This document shows, piece after piece, positions 32,480 to 40,887 of a stretch of DNA of 50,690 nucleotides. The notes beneath the pieces were generated by a model. The model searched no databases. It saw nothing but the letters and a program-made list of their open reading frames with translations, and was not told where the DNA came from. The stretch covers positions 1 to 50,690 of the forward strand of contig JAIRWF010000030.1 in NCBI GenBank assembly GCA_031253335.1. The letters run 5' to 3'. The stretch is from Streptococcaceae bacterium. Lineage in GTDB: Bacteria > Bacillota > Bacilli > Lactobacillales > Streptococcaceae. Each line of letters begins with the position of its first letter. The stretch's first letter is position 1. A program made the translations under genes and the position numbers.

Positions 32480-33411
32480 AGCAAAGTCGAGACGTAGAGA
32501 ATGGCCCTTCAGAAGCTGCCGATAAGAAAAAACCTTCTACTTTCCAGGTTCAATCTTCATTCAAAGGCGCGACCCAGATGGGCACGCTTTATTTGGTGCC
32601 AACGCCGATTGGAAACCTTGAGGACATGACCTTTCGTGCGGTTGAGACGCTTCGGACAGTTGATTTGATTGCGGCTGAGGACACGCGCAATACTGCAAAA
32701 CTCCTCAATCATTTTGAGATTCATACGCCCCAAGAGAGCTTTCATGAACATAATACGCAGGAAAAGCTGCCGAAGCTTCTTTCGCATTTGCGGGCGGGAA
32801 AGTCGCTCGCTCAGGTATCGGATGCGGGGATGCCATCTATCTCGGACCCTGGTCACGAGCTGGTTGAGGCCGCGATTACAGAAAATATCCCCGTCGTGGC
32901 GCTGCCGGGTGCATCTGCTGGGATTACTGCTTTGATTTCAAGCGGCTTATCCCCGCAGCCTTATACCTTTTATGGTTTCCTCCCACGGAAAAAGCAGCAA
33001 CAGATTGACTTTTTGAAGGAAATTGTCCATCGTCCTGAGACGCAAATCTTCTATGAGTCGCCGTTGCGCCTAAGTGCGACTCTGTCAAATTTGACAGAGG
33101 TTTACAGACCGCATCGCCAGGTTTGTCTCGTACGCGAGCTGACAAAAATCTATGAAGAATACCGCCGTGGCACGCTTGAAGAGCTTTTGTCAGATTTGAC
33201 AGCACATCCCGCAAAAGGTGAGTGCCTGTTGATTGTCGCAGGAGAAGACGGGAAAGCCTTGTCAAATCTGACAGATGCAGATAAAACGCCGCTTGAAGCC
33301 GTCAAACAGCAAATAGCTGAAGGAGCAAAGCCCAACGACGCTATCAAAGACGTGGCCCGCCTCTACGGAATCAATCGTCAAGAACTTTATGCCAACTACC
33401 ACGGTTTGTAA
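32476..33411 (+). CDS. rsmI: 16S rRNA 2'-O-ribose C1402 methyltransferase
   Basis: A 311-residue tetrapyrrole-methylase-fold enzyme that methylates the C1402 ribose of 16S rRNA. GTLYLVPTPIGNLEDMTFRA, AAEDTRNT, VSDAGMPSISDPG and GFLPRKK are present. I start at 32476 (overlapping the yabA stop) because the FQVQSSFKG segment before GTLYLVP resembles the family N-terminus. A start at 32578 is possible. The last third carries three dispersed palindromes in 193 bp, all in the same frame (LSNLTE, LSDLTA, LSNLTD). Confidence 0.93.
   Translation: MKQSRDVENGPSEAADKKKPSTFQVQSSFKGATQMGTLYLVPTPIGNLEDMTFRAVETLRTVDLIAAEDTRNTAKLLNHFEIHTPQESFHEHNTQEKLPKLLSHLRAGKSLAQVSDAGMPSISDPGHELVEAAITENIPVVALPGASAGITALISSGLSPQPYTFYGFLPRKKQQQIDFLKEIVHRPETQIFYESPLRLSATLSNLTEVYRPHRQVCLVRELTKIYEEYRRGTLEELLSDLTAHPAKGECLLIVAGEDGKALSNLTDADKTPLEAVKQQIAEGAKPNDAIKDVARLYGINRQELYANYHGL
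33082..33274. repeat. Three dispersed palindromes inside rsmI
   Basis: CTGTCAAATTTGACAG (33082-33097, perfect), TTGTCAGATTTGACAG (33187-33202) and TTGTCAAATCTGACAG (33259-33274). Spacings of 105 and 72 bp are multiples of three. Each encodes LSNLT or LSDLT. Confidence 0.85.
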
Positions 33412-33430
33412 GCGTTTCCAATCGTATTAG

Positions 33431-33459
33431 TTGCGAAGAAGGCCTGCTTAGGTTATAAT
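33431..33459 (+). promoter_or_regulatory. Promoter of the substrate-binding lipoprotein gene
   Basis: TTGCGA (33431-33436), 17-bp spacer, TATAAT (33454-33459). The leader is about 30 nt with TAGGAG. Confidence 0.7.
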
Positions 33460-33493
33460 GACACTTGTAAACATTAAAAATTAGGAGAATCAC

Positions 33494-34333
33494 ATGAAAA
33501 TTCGCAAACTCGCTGCACTCGCAGCTGTCGGCCTTGCTTCGGTAGCTTTGCTTGCCGCTTGCTCATCAAAAGGCTCAAGCACGTCTAGCACAAAATCGCA
33601 GACCATCACCGTTGCAACCTCTGCTGACTCAAATCCTTATGAGTACACAAACAGCAAGGGTCAGCTTCAGGGCTTTGAAATCGACCTGTTGAAAAAGATT
33701 GATGCAGACTTGCCACAGTATAACTTCAAGTTCACAACCACGCAAGACAGCAGTATCCTCTTGGCGCTTGATGGTGGCCACGCGCAAATCGCAGCCAACA
33801 ACTTCGGTAAGACTCCTGAGCGTGAGACAAAGTACCTCTTTACCTATCCAGAGCTTGAAGGCGTCAATGCTATCTTCTCAAGCACCAAGAACCCAATCAC
33901 GACAGTTGCAGGCCTCTTTGGCAAGACGACTGAGATTCCTACCGGCTCAAACTACGGCGCTATCATGGAAGCTTGGAATAAATCCAACAGCAGCAAACAA
34001 ATCAAGATCAGCTACTCTCAAAACTCCCTTACGGACCGCCTCCAGGAGATTTCAACTGGTAAGATTGACTTCCTCTTTGCCGATAAAAAAGCTGCCGAGA
34101 ACCTCTTGAAAGAGCATTCTATCACAGGTGTGACAGACAAGATTCCAACTGACCTCAAGACCTACCCACAGTTCAAGACTTATAGCTACTTCATCCTGCC
34201 GTCCAACCAAAAGACGCTTCAAGCCGCAATGAACAAAGAATTAAAGAAATTCGCTCAAGACGGGACCTTGAAGAGCCTCTCTGAGAAATACTTTGGCGAC
34301 AATCAAGTCCCAGAAGCAAGTCAATATAACTAA
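33494..34333 (+). CDS. Amino-acid ABC transporter substrate-binding lipoprotein
   Basis: A 279-residue type 3 solute-binding protein. The lipobox LLAAC places the lipid-anchored Cys at about 23. A Ser/Thr-rich linker follows, then SADSNPYEYTNSKGQLQGFEIDLLKKI, the usual N-terminal signature for polar amino acid or cystine binding proteins. LDGGHAQIAANNFGKTPERE fits the ligand pocket. No permease or ATPase gene is adjacent, so it is an orphan that must work with a transporter elsewhere. It has its own promoter and terminator. Confidence 0.88.
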   Translation: MKIRKLAALAAVGLASVALLAACSSKGSSTSSTKSQTITVATSADSNPYEYTNSKGQLQGFEIDLLKKIDADLPQYNFKFTTTQDSSILLALDGGHAQIAANNFGKTPERETKYLFTYPELEGVNAIFSSTKNPITTVAGLFGKTTEIPTGSNYGAIMEAWNKSNSSKQIKISYSQNSLTDRLQEISTGKIDFLFADKKAAENLLKEHSITGVTDKIPTDLKTYPQFKTYSYFILPSNQKTLQAAMNKELKKFAQDGTLKSLSEKYFGDNQVPEASQYN

Positions 34334-34341
34334 TCACTACA

Positions 34342-34362
34342 AAACGCCTTCGGGCGTTTTTT
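34342..34362 (+). terminator. Terminator of the binding-protein gene
   Basis: AAACGCC-TTCG-GGCGTTT hairpin followed by Ts. Confidence 0.9.
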
Positions 34363-34376
34363 CTAACTTATTTTGT

Positions 34377-34382
34377 TACAAT
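34377..34382 (+). promoter_or_regulatory. Extended -10 of mvaK1, leaderless spacing
   Basis: TGTTACAAT (34374-34382), then AGACGC, then ATG 34389. No Shine-Dalgarno fits in the 6 nt. Confidence 0.55.
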
Positions 34383-34388
34383 AGACGC

Positions 34389-35321
34389 ATGAGAACTCAG
34401 AAAGTAGGTCAAGGCGAAGCCCATGCAAAGCTCATCCTCATGGGCGAGCACTCAGTCGTTTACGGGGAACCCGCGATTGCATTGCCTGTGCAGATCTTGC
34501 GAATGACCGTGACCCTTACAGAGCAAGCCTTTGGACAGTATATCCAAGACAATGAGATGCGCAATCGCTTGGCTCTGATGGACGATGACTTTGAAGGCAT
34601 CAGACAGCTCATTTTGCGCCTCCTTGAGAAGTTCCATGCAGCCAATATGCCATTTTCCCTCGAAATTGACTCGAATATTCCACGAGGGCGGGGTCTCGGG
34701 GCTTCTGCCGCACTTGCAACCGCGATTGTCAAGGCTTTTTATGCTTTTTTTGATAAGCCATTGCGCGAGGCGGAGCTTTTAAGTCATGTGAATTTTTCTG
34801 AAACCATCATGCACGGCCGCGCATCAGGGATAGATGCTGCGACTGTCAATAGTGAAAAACCGCTCTGGTTCATCAAAGACAAGGTGACAGAAAGTTTAGA
34901 CATTGCACAGCCCGGTTTTCTCGTCATTGGAGACACAGGCGTGAGAGGCTTAACGACGCAGGCTATTTCTATTGTCCAGCAAAAACGGGCGACAAATCTT
35001 GCAGAAACGCAGGCACAGATTGAAAACTTGGGACAACTCACACGAGACGCCCGCGAACAATTAGCCAATTCTAACCTGACAGAACTTGGAAGCACCATGA
35101 CGCAAGCCCAGCAAATCCTGATGGAGCTTGGTGTGTCGCATCCAGCACTCAATAATCTCATTGAAGTCGCCCTGCGTAGCGGAGCACTTGGTGCGAAACT
35201 GACAGGCTCGGGACTTGGCGGCGTCATCGTGGCGCTTGCAGGAGACGGCGCTGATGCCATTCGCATCTCGCAGGCCCTCTCCAAAGGCGGTGCACAAAAC
35301 ACTTGGATTTTCTCGCTTTAA
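34389..35321 (+). CDS. mvaK1: Mevalonate kinase
   Basis: A GHMP kinase of 310 residues that phosphorylates mevalonate. HAKLILMGEHSVVYGEPAIALPV is the mevalonate kinase N-terminus, IPRGRGLGASAALATA the GHMP ATP loop, and KLTGSGLGGVIVAL motif 3. The start at 34389 follows homology. The frame from 34293 covers the terminator and promoter. It is the first gene of the isoprenoid run mvaK1, mvaD, mvaK2, fni. A terminator hairpin overlaps its stop codon, so mvaD has its own promoter. Confidence 0.95.
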   Translation: MRTQKVGQGEAHAKLILMGEHSVVYGEPAIALPVQILRMTVTLTEQAFGQYIQDNEMRNRLALMDDDFEGIRQLILRLLEKFHAANMPFSLEIDSNIPRGRGLGASAALATAIVKAFYAFFDKPLREAELLSHVNFSETIMHGRASGIDAATVNSEKPLWFIKDKVTESLDIAQPGFLVIGDTGVRGLTTQAISIVQQKRATNLAETQAQIENLGQLTRDAREQLANSNLTELGSTMTQAQQILMELGVSHPALNNLIEVALRSGALGAKLTGSGLGGVIVALAGDGADAIRISQALSKGGAQNTWIFSL

Positions 35322-35334
35322 AGCGAGATTTTTG
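35311..35334 (+). terminator. Terminator overlapping the mvaK1 stop codon
   Basis: TCTCGCTTTAAAGCGAGA (35311-35328) is an 18-bp palindrome followed by Ts. The stop TAA (35319-35321) lies inside it. Confidence 0.85.
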
Positions 35335-35355
35335 TTTCCAAGGCAAGGATTATGC

Positions 35356-35361
35356 TATAAT
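35356..35361 (+). promoter_or_regulatory. Extended -10 of mvaD, leaderless spacing
   Basis: TGCTATAAT (35353-35361), then TAGCCT, then ATG 35368. Confidence 0.6.
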
Positions 35362-35367
35362 TAGCCT

Positions 35368-36336
35368 ATGTATGACCGAGTTACAGCACGCGCATACACC
35401 AATATTGCGCTTATCAAATACTGGGGAAAGGAAAATCCAGTGCTCAACCTCCCCACAACAACGAGCCTTTCGATGACGCTTGATGCTTTTTATACGGAGA
35501 CTTCTGTCTCTTTTGATCAGGGGATTCTTGCGGATAGCCTCGTTTTGGACGGGAGCGAGGTGGATAATCGTCGCGTTCATACTTTTTTGCAAATGCTTCG
35601 CGAAAATATCGCTGATTTTCCGCATGTTTTGATTGAGTCGCACAATCAGGTACCGACAGCTGCTGGCCTTGCGAGCTCAGCCTCATCTTTTGCGGCGCTC
35701 ACAGTTGCGATGGCAGGGCTTTTGGAGCTGACTGCAATGCCTGAAGAACTCTCACGTCTTGCAAGGTGTGGTTCTGGATCAGCCTCGCGTTCGATTTATG
35801 GAAATTTCGCCATCTGGCACAAGGGTGAAGATGACTTTAGTAGTTATGCGGAGTCTTTCTTAGACGAAGATATAGGCCTTACGATGCTAGTTGCACACGT
35901 CTCTGAAGAGACAAAGAAAATCTCCTCCACAGATGGAATGCAGCGTGCGCAAGCTTCAGCAGGCTATGCGCGGTGGGTCGCGGAGTCTGAAAAAGCGCTT
36001 GAGGAGATAAAACCCGCGATTATCGCACAGGACATTGAAAAGATTGGTCTGATTGCTGAGGAAAATGCCCTTTCGATGCATGCCCTAAACCGCACGGCAG
36101 AACCTCCTTTTGATTATTTTACGGACACGACACGCGCCCTAGTAGATTTCGCTGCAGACTGTTATCACAAGGGTTTTCTTGCCTTTGCAACGCTGGATGC
36201 AGGTCCTAATGTCAAAATTATCACAAGTAGAAAAGAAGAAGAAGCTGTTTTAGCACGTTTTAAAGCTGCTTTTCCAGATATTCCTTTTGATATCTGCCAT
36301 GCAGGACCCAGAGCGGAGGTGCGTGATGCTCACTAA
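35368..36336 (+). CDS. mvaD: Diphosphomevalonate decarboxylase
   Basis: A 322-residue GHMP-fold enzyme that turns diphosphomevalonate into isopentenyl diphosphate. ARAYTNIALIKYWGKE is the family N-terminus, TAAGLASSASSFAALT the ATP loop, CGSGSASRSIYGNF follows, and the C-terminal ATLDAGPNVKIIT holds the catalytic Asp. The start is firm by homology and lies 6 nt after the -10 box. It overlaps mvaK2 by 11 bp, so mvaD, mvaK2, fni and the MarR gene form one operon. Confidence 0.95.
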   Translation: MYDRVTARAYTNIALIKYWGKENPVLNLPTTTSLSMTLDAFYTETSVSFDQGILADSLVLDGSEVDNRRVHTFLQMLRENIADFPHVLIESHNQVPTAAGLASSASSFAALTVAMAGLLELTAMPEELSRLARCGSGSASRSIYGNFAIWHKGEDDFSSYAESFLDEDIGLTMLVAHVSEETKKISSTDGMQRAQASAGYARWVAESEKALEEIKPAIIAQDIEKIGLIAEENALSMHALNRTAEPPFDYFTDTTRALVDFAADCYHKGFLAFATLDAGPNVKIITSRKEEEAVLARFKAAFPDIPFDICHAGPRAEVRDAH

Positions 36337-37315
36337 GCCACTTTCTGTCAAGGTTCCAGGTAAGCTCTTTATTGCAGGCGAATATGCCGTCACACAGCCC
36401 AATCGGCTTGCTTTGATTGCAGCGGTAACAACGGATTTTACGGTGTCGATTGAAAAAAGTTTGAGCCGTTTGAGTCATCTGCATACAAACGTTGGGATGG
36501 CTGATTTGGCCTTTGATTTGCAGGATTTTAAGATAGAGGAGACGAATCCTTGGCGCTTTGTCCTTGCCGTTTTGAAGCGTCTTCCTCTCCCAAAAGATGC
36601 TCAGATAAGTCTTGACATTCACTCTGGTCTTGGCTTTGGGGAGGCTAAAAAAGGCTTTGGCTCGTCTGCTTCTACGGTCGTGGGCGTTGTCAATGCCTGC
36701 AATCAATATTTTGACCTGAAACTAACCATCAGCGAAAAGTTTGAAATTGCAGGTCGTGCACACCGCGAGATGCAAGGCTCTGGCTCTTTGGGGGATGTCG
36801 CAAGTATCTTAACGGGCTCAATCTGTAAATATCAAAGTCCCGATGAGGCTTGGGAAAATTGGTCGATTGCGACTTTCAAACAGTCTGAGCTGGGCTTGTC
36901 ACGCGTTTTTGTAGCAGATACGGGCAAAGCAGTTAACACCCATGAGAAGCTTGCCATCCGCCTGGATGAGCATTTCTACAGGCAGAGTGATGCACTTGTG
37001 GAGCAGATTTATCGGACCATGTGGGCACCAAGTTTTGATTTTACACGTTTTAAGATGGCCTTGCTTGCCAATCAGCAGCTTTTGTTTAATCATTTGCCGC
37101 AAGGCTATCTGACGGAGAAGCTTGCTTGGGCGCTTTCTGTGGTCAATAGTCGGCCACACTTTGCGGGAAAGGTGTCGGGGTCTGGCTTTGGGGAGAATCT
37201 CATTGTGTTTGCCACGCGGGATGTGACGCCTTTAGAAATTGACAATCTAAAAGAAAGCCTTTCGCAGTATGCGATAAAATTTGAAGAAGTGGAGGTGGCG
37301 CCGCAGTATGAGTGA
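36326..37315 (+). CDS. mvaK2: Phosphomevalonate kinase
   Basis: A 329-residue GHMP kinase for the second phosphorylation of mevalonate. VKVPGKLFIAGEYAVTQP is diagnostic, KKGFGSSASTVVGVVNA is the ATP loop, and KVSGSGFGENLIVF is motif 3. The ATG at 36326 follows GGAGG within the mvaD end. The longer frame to 36287 is mvaD sequence in another frame. It overlaps fni by 8 bp. Confidence 0.95.
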   Translation: MLTKPLSVKVPGKLFIAGEYAVTQPNRLALIAAVTTDFTVSIEKSLSRLSHLHTNVGMADLAFDLQDFKIEETNPWRFVLAVLKRLPLPKDAQISLDIHSGLGFGEAKKGFGSSASTVVGVVNACNQYFDLKLTISEKFEIAGRAHREMQGSGSLGDVASILTGSICKYQSPDEAWENWSIATFKQSELGLSRVFVADTGKAVNTHEKLAIRLDEHFYRQSDALVEQIYRTMWAPSFDFTRFKMALLANQQLLFNHLPQGYLTEKLAWALSVVNSRPHFAGKVSGSGFGENLIVFATRDVTPLEIDNLKESLSQYAIKFEEVEVAPQYE

Positions 37316-38369
37316 TGAGACTGAAAAAATCAAGCACCAGCACAGAAAAGATGAGCATTTGTCGCTTGCTTTTAAGCAGTGGCAGGATTTTAATGCGGAA
37401 TGGTACTCAGAGGATACCTCCGTGCGCCTTTTACCCAATGCACTGCCTGAGATTGCGCTTTCTGAGGTGGATTTGAGTGTGGATGTGTTGGGAGGCCGAT
37501 TTACTGTGCCTTTTTATATTGAAGCTATGACGGGAGGTTCTGAAAAGGGTGATGTGGTCAATGCGCAGCTCGCAACGATTGCGCGCGACTGTGATCTTGC
37601 AATGGCGGTGGGCTCGCAGTCGATTGCACTCAAGTATCCGGAGCTTGCAGCAGGCTTCAGGAAAGTACGAGAGATTCATGCGCAGGGCTTTTTATTTGCG
37701 AATATCGGGGCAGGCCATGATCTTGAGGGTGCAAAGCGTGCAGTAGATATGATTGAAGCCAACGCGTTAGAGATTCATATCAATGGAGTGCAAGAGCTCA
37801 CGATGCGAGATGGCGAAGGAGACCGTGATTTTCATTGGTTAGACACTATTGCGCAGATTGCAGATGGCGTCGGAGTGCCTGTTGTGGTCAAGGAAGTCGG
37901 CTTTGGCATGAGTCAAAAGACTTTTCGTGAGCTTTCTGAGACAGGTGTTGCGGCGATTAATGTTGGAGGTGCTGGGGGGACGGATTTCTCGGAGATTGAG
38001 CGCAGGCGTGGGGGACGCCTAGACATGGGGCTCTATGGCTTGACCGCAGTGGAGAGTTTGCTTGAGGCAAAGCTTGCGCACAATCATAAGCCTTTGATTG
38101 CAACAGGAGGCTTAACGAGTGCGCTCGAGATTGCGCGACGGCTTGTGCTTGGTGCGACACTCACCTCAAGTGCTGGATTTATCCTGTCAAATTTGATAGG
38201 GAAAGGGCCAGACCAGACAGAGTCACTTCTCATGGAGTGGCGATCGGACCTCCAAAAAATCTATGCCGCTCTTGGTGCGTCAAATTTGACAGCCTTGCAG
38301 GAGACGCCCTACGTGCTCGATGAGTACTTGACAAACTTTGTGAGGCAGCGTGATGACGAGACAAACTGA
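37308..38369 (+). CDS. fni: Type 2 isopentenyl-diphosphate isomerase
   Basis: A 353-residue FMN enzyme interconverting isopentenyl and dimethylallyl diphosphate. IEAMTGGSEKGDVVNAQLA, VGSQSIAL, ANIGAGHD, HINGVQEL (His and Gln of the active site), VVVKEVGFGMS and NVGGAGGTDFSEIE (FMN phosphate) are present. The ATG at 37308 overlaps mvaK2. Two dispersed palindromes lie near the 3' end. It overlaps the MarR gene by 17 bp. Confidence 0.95.
   Translation: MSDETEKIKHQHRKDEHLSLAFKQWQDFNAEWYSEDTSVRLLPNALPEIALSEVDLSVDVLGGRFTVPFYIEAMTGGSEKGDVVNAQLATIARDCDLAMAVGSQSIALKYPELAAGFRKVREIHAQGFLFANIGAGHDLEGAKRAVDMIEANALEIHINGVQELTMRDGEGDRDFHWLDTIAQIADGVGVPVVVKEVGFGMSQKTFRELSETGVAAINVGGAGGTDFSEIERRRGGRLDMGLYGLTAVESLLEAKLAHNHKPLIATGGLTSALEIARRLVLGATLTSSAGFILSNLIGKGPDQTESLLMEWRSDLQKIYAALGASNLTALQETPYVLDEYLTNFVRQRDDETN
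38184..38292. repeat. Two dispersed palindromes inside fni
   Basis: CTGTCAAATTTGATAG (38184-38199) read as LSNLI, and GCGTCAAATTTGACAG (38277-38292) read as ASNLT. Confidence 0.8.
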
Positions 38370-38808
38370 TTATTTAGCATTGTTTGGTGAAATTTTTGAG
38401 CAAAAAAGTTTTTTGGATAGGCCGCTCTACGAGGCCGCTCTGACAGGCTTTTCGGATTCTGAGATAGATGTGGTCAATGCTTTGGCAAAAACTGAACGCG
38501 ATATGAACGTGACACGGCTAGCTGCAAAGCTTTACCTCACGCGGAGCGCCATTACTAAAATCACACGCAAGCTCTTACAAAAAGGCATCCTCACCTCCTA
38601 TCAACTCCCTGACAATAAAAAAGAAATTTATTTCCGCTTGTCACAAGCTGGTAATCACTTGTCACAAGTGCATGACAGCGTTGAAGCAAGCCTCCTCAAA
38701 CGCGATGACACCGTCTTTGAAACAATGAGCGAAAAAGAATTTAAAACTCTCATGACCTTTGGGAAAAGCTATAAACAACACTTAGATAAAGAGATTAATG
38801 AAAACTAA
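38353..38808 (+). CDS. MarR-family transcriptional regulator
   Basis: A 151-residue winged-helix repressor. The recognition region is NVTRLAAKLYLTRSAITKITRKLLQKGILTSYQLPDNKKEIYFRLSQAG, the usual MarR wing. The start is ATG 38353 (GTG 38350 is an alternative). It is the last gene of the mevalonate operon by overlap, but functionally it more likely controls the MFS exporter gene that follows 141 bp downstream, whose promoter has an inverted repeat just after the -10. Confidence 0.85.
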   Translation: MTRQTDYLALFGEIFEQKSFLDRPLYEAALTGFSDSEIDVVNALAKTERDMNVTRLAAKLYLTRSAITKITRKLLQKGILTSYQLPDNKKEIYFRLSQAGNHLSQVHDSVEASLLKRDDTVFETMSEKEFKTLMTFGKSYKQHLDKEINEN

Positions 38809-38818
38809 TCTTTTTTGT

Positions 38819-38867
38819 TGACAAAGAAACAAAAAGATGTTATACTTTATTTGTTTCCGAGGAAACA
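38819..38867 (+). promoter_or_regulatory. Promoter and operator-like inverted repeat of the MFS exporter gene
   Basis: TTGACA (38819-38824), 17-bp spacer and TATACT form a good promoter. TGTTTCC-GA-GGAAACA (38852-38867) lies immediately after the -10, at the transcription start, a common place for a MarR operator. Confidence 0.65.
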
Positions 38868-38870
38868 TAA

Positions 38871-38949
38871 ATCTCAAGTAAGAGATTAGGTACTCCAGTC
38901 AGTATCGAAAAACCTTAGGAACTCCATATATTCTTGAAAGGAGTTCATC
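38871..38949 (+). promoter_or_regulatory. Structured leader that can hide the ribosome binding site
   Basis: AATCTC/GAGATT forms a small hairpin (about 38871-38887). GAACTCC (38919-38925) pairs with GGAGTTC (38940-38946), which covers the ribosome binding site AAAGGAG. A second anti-Shine-Dalgarno copy, GGTACTCC (38889-38896), could compete. This is the layout of a translational attenuator. It does not match a riboswitch class I recognise. Confidence 0.5.
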
Positions 38950-40155
38950 ATGAACACTACATCAACTCACAACACACACGCCCTCATCTTTGGATTCGTC
39001 TCAGTCTTTCTCACGAGCCTGGGATTCGGTATCATCAATCCTGTTGTCCCATTTCTCGTGGCGCCTTACGCAACAGGCCACTCTGCAGCCGTTATCGTCA
39101 CCCTCCTCACGGCAATCTACGCTCTCTTTGTTTTCGTGGCAGCGCCTGTCTTTGGCCTCTTATCGGACCGCTTTGGACGCAAACCCTTGCTACTCATCAG
39201 TTTTCTGGGCTCTGCCGTAGGCTACCTCTTCTTTGGTGTCGGTGGCGCTCTATGGGTGCTCTTTGCTGGTCGCATCATTGATGGCCTCACGGGTGGCAAT
39301 ATTTCCATCATCCTTGCCTATTTCGCGGACATCACGCCCAGTGACGAGCGTAGCAAGTACTTTGGCTGGATGGGCGCCATCGTAGGCATTGGCACCATCA
39401 CGGGTCCTGTCATCGGCGGTCTCCTAGCTGTCTTTGGAAATAGCGTGCCCATGTATGTCGGCGCAGCTCTCAGCCTTGCCAACGTTCTCTACGGTCTCAT
39501 CGCAATGCCTGAGTCTCTCCCTGCTGAAAAGCGCATTGCTGAAATCCACGCGACACAGCTCAATCCGCTCTCTGTCCTTAAAGGCATCTTTCAGATCCAG
39601 AAAATCCGCCGCCTTCTTTTATCAGCTGTCATGATTTGGATTGCTGCGGGTTCTCTTCAATCCATCTTTGCCCAGTTTGCTAAGGACAGTTTTGCCTGGA
39701 GCGCTGCCCTCATCGGTCTCGCCTTTGCTATCATTGGTATTATGGACATCCTGAGCCAAAGCCTCATCATGCCACGCCTTTTGAAGCTCGTCTCCGACGA
39801 AAGCATCGTCCGCATTGGCATCATCGCAGAGCTCATCGCCTACGCAATCCTCACGATTTCCGCACTCGCCACGCAGTCTGCTTTAGCCCTCATCGCACTT
39901 GTCATCTATGGATTCGGCGACTCTATCTTTAATCCCGCCTTCAATGGCAAACTCTCCAAGTCTATCGCAGACTCCGATCAAGGCCGTGTCCAAGGCGGAG
40001 CACAAGCCCTCTCAAGCCTCGGGCGCGTCGTGGGTCCTGTCATTGGTGGCCAGATTTACATGCTCTTAGGACACGCTGCACCAATGATCATGGGCATCCT
40101 TCTTGCAGCCATCGCTTTTATTAGTTTACGCGGCCAGCATTCAGAAACTTTGTGA
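38950..40155 (+). CDS. MFS drug/tetracycline-type exporter
   Basis: A 401-residue 12-helix major facilitator. GLLSDRFGRKPLLLIS is motif A after helix 2, and GRIIDGLTGGNISIILAYFADITPSDERSKYFG and GIGTITGPVIGGLLA resemble the TetA(B)-like DHA1 drug/H+ antiporters. It probably exports a drug or metabolite. Control is likely on two levels: a MarR-type operator at the promoter and a leader that can sequester the ribosome binding site. Codon use is more C-rich than in the adjacent genes. Confidence 0.9.
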   Translation: MNTTSTHNTHALIFGFVSVFLTSLGFGIINPVVPFLVAPYATGHSAAVIVTLLTAIYALFVFVAAPVFGLLSDRFGRKPLLLISFLGSAVGYLFFGVGGALWVLFAGRIIDGLTGGNISIILAYFADITPSDERSKYFGWMGAIVGIGTITGPVIGGLLAVFGNSVPMYVGAALSLANVLYGLIAMPESLPAEKRIAEIHATQLNPLSVLKGIFQIQKIRRLLLSAVMIWIAAGSLQSIFAQFAKDSFAWSAALIGLAFAIIGIMDILSQSLIMPRLLKLVSDESIVRIGIIAELIAYAILTISALATQSALALIALVIYGFGDSIFNPAFNGKLSKSIADSDQGRVQGGAQALSSLGRVVGPVIGGQIYMLLGHAAPMIMGILLAAIAFISLRGQHSETL

Positions 40156-40232
40156 ACTTTGTGAGCTGATTTTAGGAAAATGTCAGTTGAAAATGTTAGA
40201 ATAGCCTCATCAAACGAAAGCGAGGCCATTTT

Positions 40233-40838
40233 ATGACTTACACATTACCTGATTTACCTTATGCCTACGAGGCGCTAGAACCCTACATTGATACAGAGAC
40301 GATGCATTTGCACCATGACAAACACCACAACACCTATGTGACAAACCTCAACGCAGCAATAGATAAGCATCCAGAGCTTGCTTCAAAGACAGTTGAAGAA
40401 CTTGTTTCTGATTTAAATGCCGTTCCCGAAGACATTCGCACAGCAGTTCGTAACAATGGCGGCGGTCATTTGAATCATACACAATTTTGGAATTGGCTCG
40501 CCCCAAATGCTGGAGGTGCACCAACTGGCGATGTTGCAGCAGCTATTGACACAGCGTTTGGCTCATTTGAGACATTCAAGGAGCAGTTCAAAGCAGCTGC
40601 CACAGGCCGCTTTGGCTCAGGCTGGGCCTTCCTTGTGAAAGATGCATCAGGGAAACTCAGCATCACAAGCACAGCCAACCAGGATTCACCTCTCTCTGAT
40701 GGCTTGACACCTGTTCTTGGACTTGACGTCTGGGAGCACGCCTACTACCTCAAGTACAAAAACGTCCGCCCCGACTATATCGAAGCCTTCTGGCATCTTG
40801 TCAACTGGGACTACGTCAACAAATTGTACGCAAATTAA
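40233..40838 (+). CDS. sodA: Manganese superoxide dismutase
   Basis: A 201-residue Mn/Fe SOD that removes superoxide. Metal ligands are visible in [23 protein letters not shown] and [14 protein letters not shown], and the GGG-N/H pattern fits the Mn form. An extended -10 (TGTTAGAAT) lies near 40186-40194, with GCGAGG before the ATG. A strong terminator follows. Confidence 0.95.
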   Translation: MTYTLPDLPYAYEALEPYIDTETMHLHHDKHHNTYVTNLNAAIDKHPELASKTVEELVSDLNAVPEDIRTAVRNNGGGHLNHTQFWNWLAPNAGGAPTGDVAAAIDTAFGSFETFKEQFKAAATGRFGSGWAFLVKDASGKLSITSTANQDSPLSDGLTPVLGLDVWEHAYYLKYKNVRPDYIEAFWHLVNWDYVNKLYAN

Positions 40839-40846
40839 TAATCCCT

Positions 40847-40870
40847 AAAGCGCCAGAGAGGCGCTTTTTT
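40847..40870 (+). terminator. Terminator of sodA
   Basis: AAAGCGCC (40847-40854) pairs with GGCGCTTT (40860-40867), followed by Ts. The rarD -10 box begins within 6 bp. Confidence 0.9.
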
Positions 40871-40872
40871 GA

Positions 40873-40878
40873 TATACT
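40873..40878 (+). promoter_or_regulatory. Extended -10 of rarD, very short leader
   Basis: TGATATACT, then 9 nt, then ATG 40888. The mRNA leader would be only about 2-3 nt. Confidence 0.5.
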
Positions 40879-40887
40879 AAAAGCATT

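Noticed and set aside
34389-38369. Mevalonate pathway genes as horizontally acquired
   Set aside because: Gene order mvaK1-mvaD-mvaK2-fni is standard for lactic cocci and base use matches the neighbouring core genes.
38871-38949. A known riboswitch (for example the manganese yybP-ykoY type) before the MFS gene
   Set aside because: Conserved core sequences of classes I know are not present. Only simple hairpins are supported.
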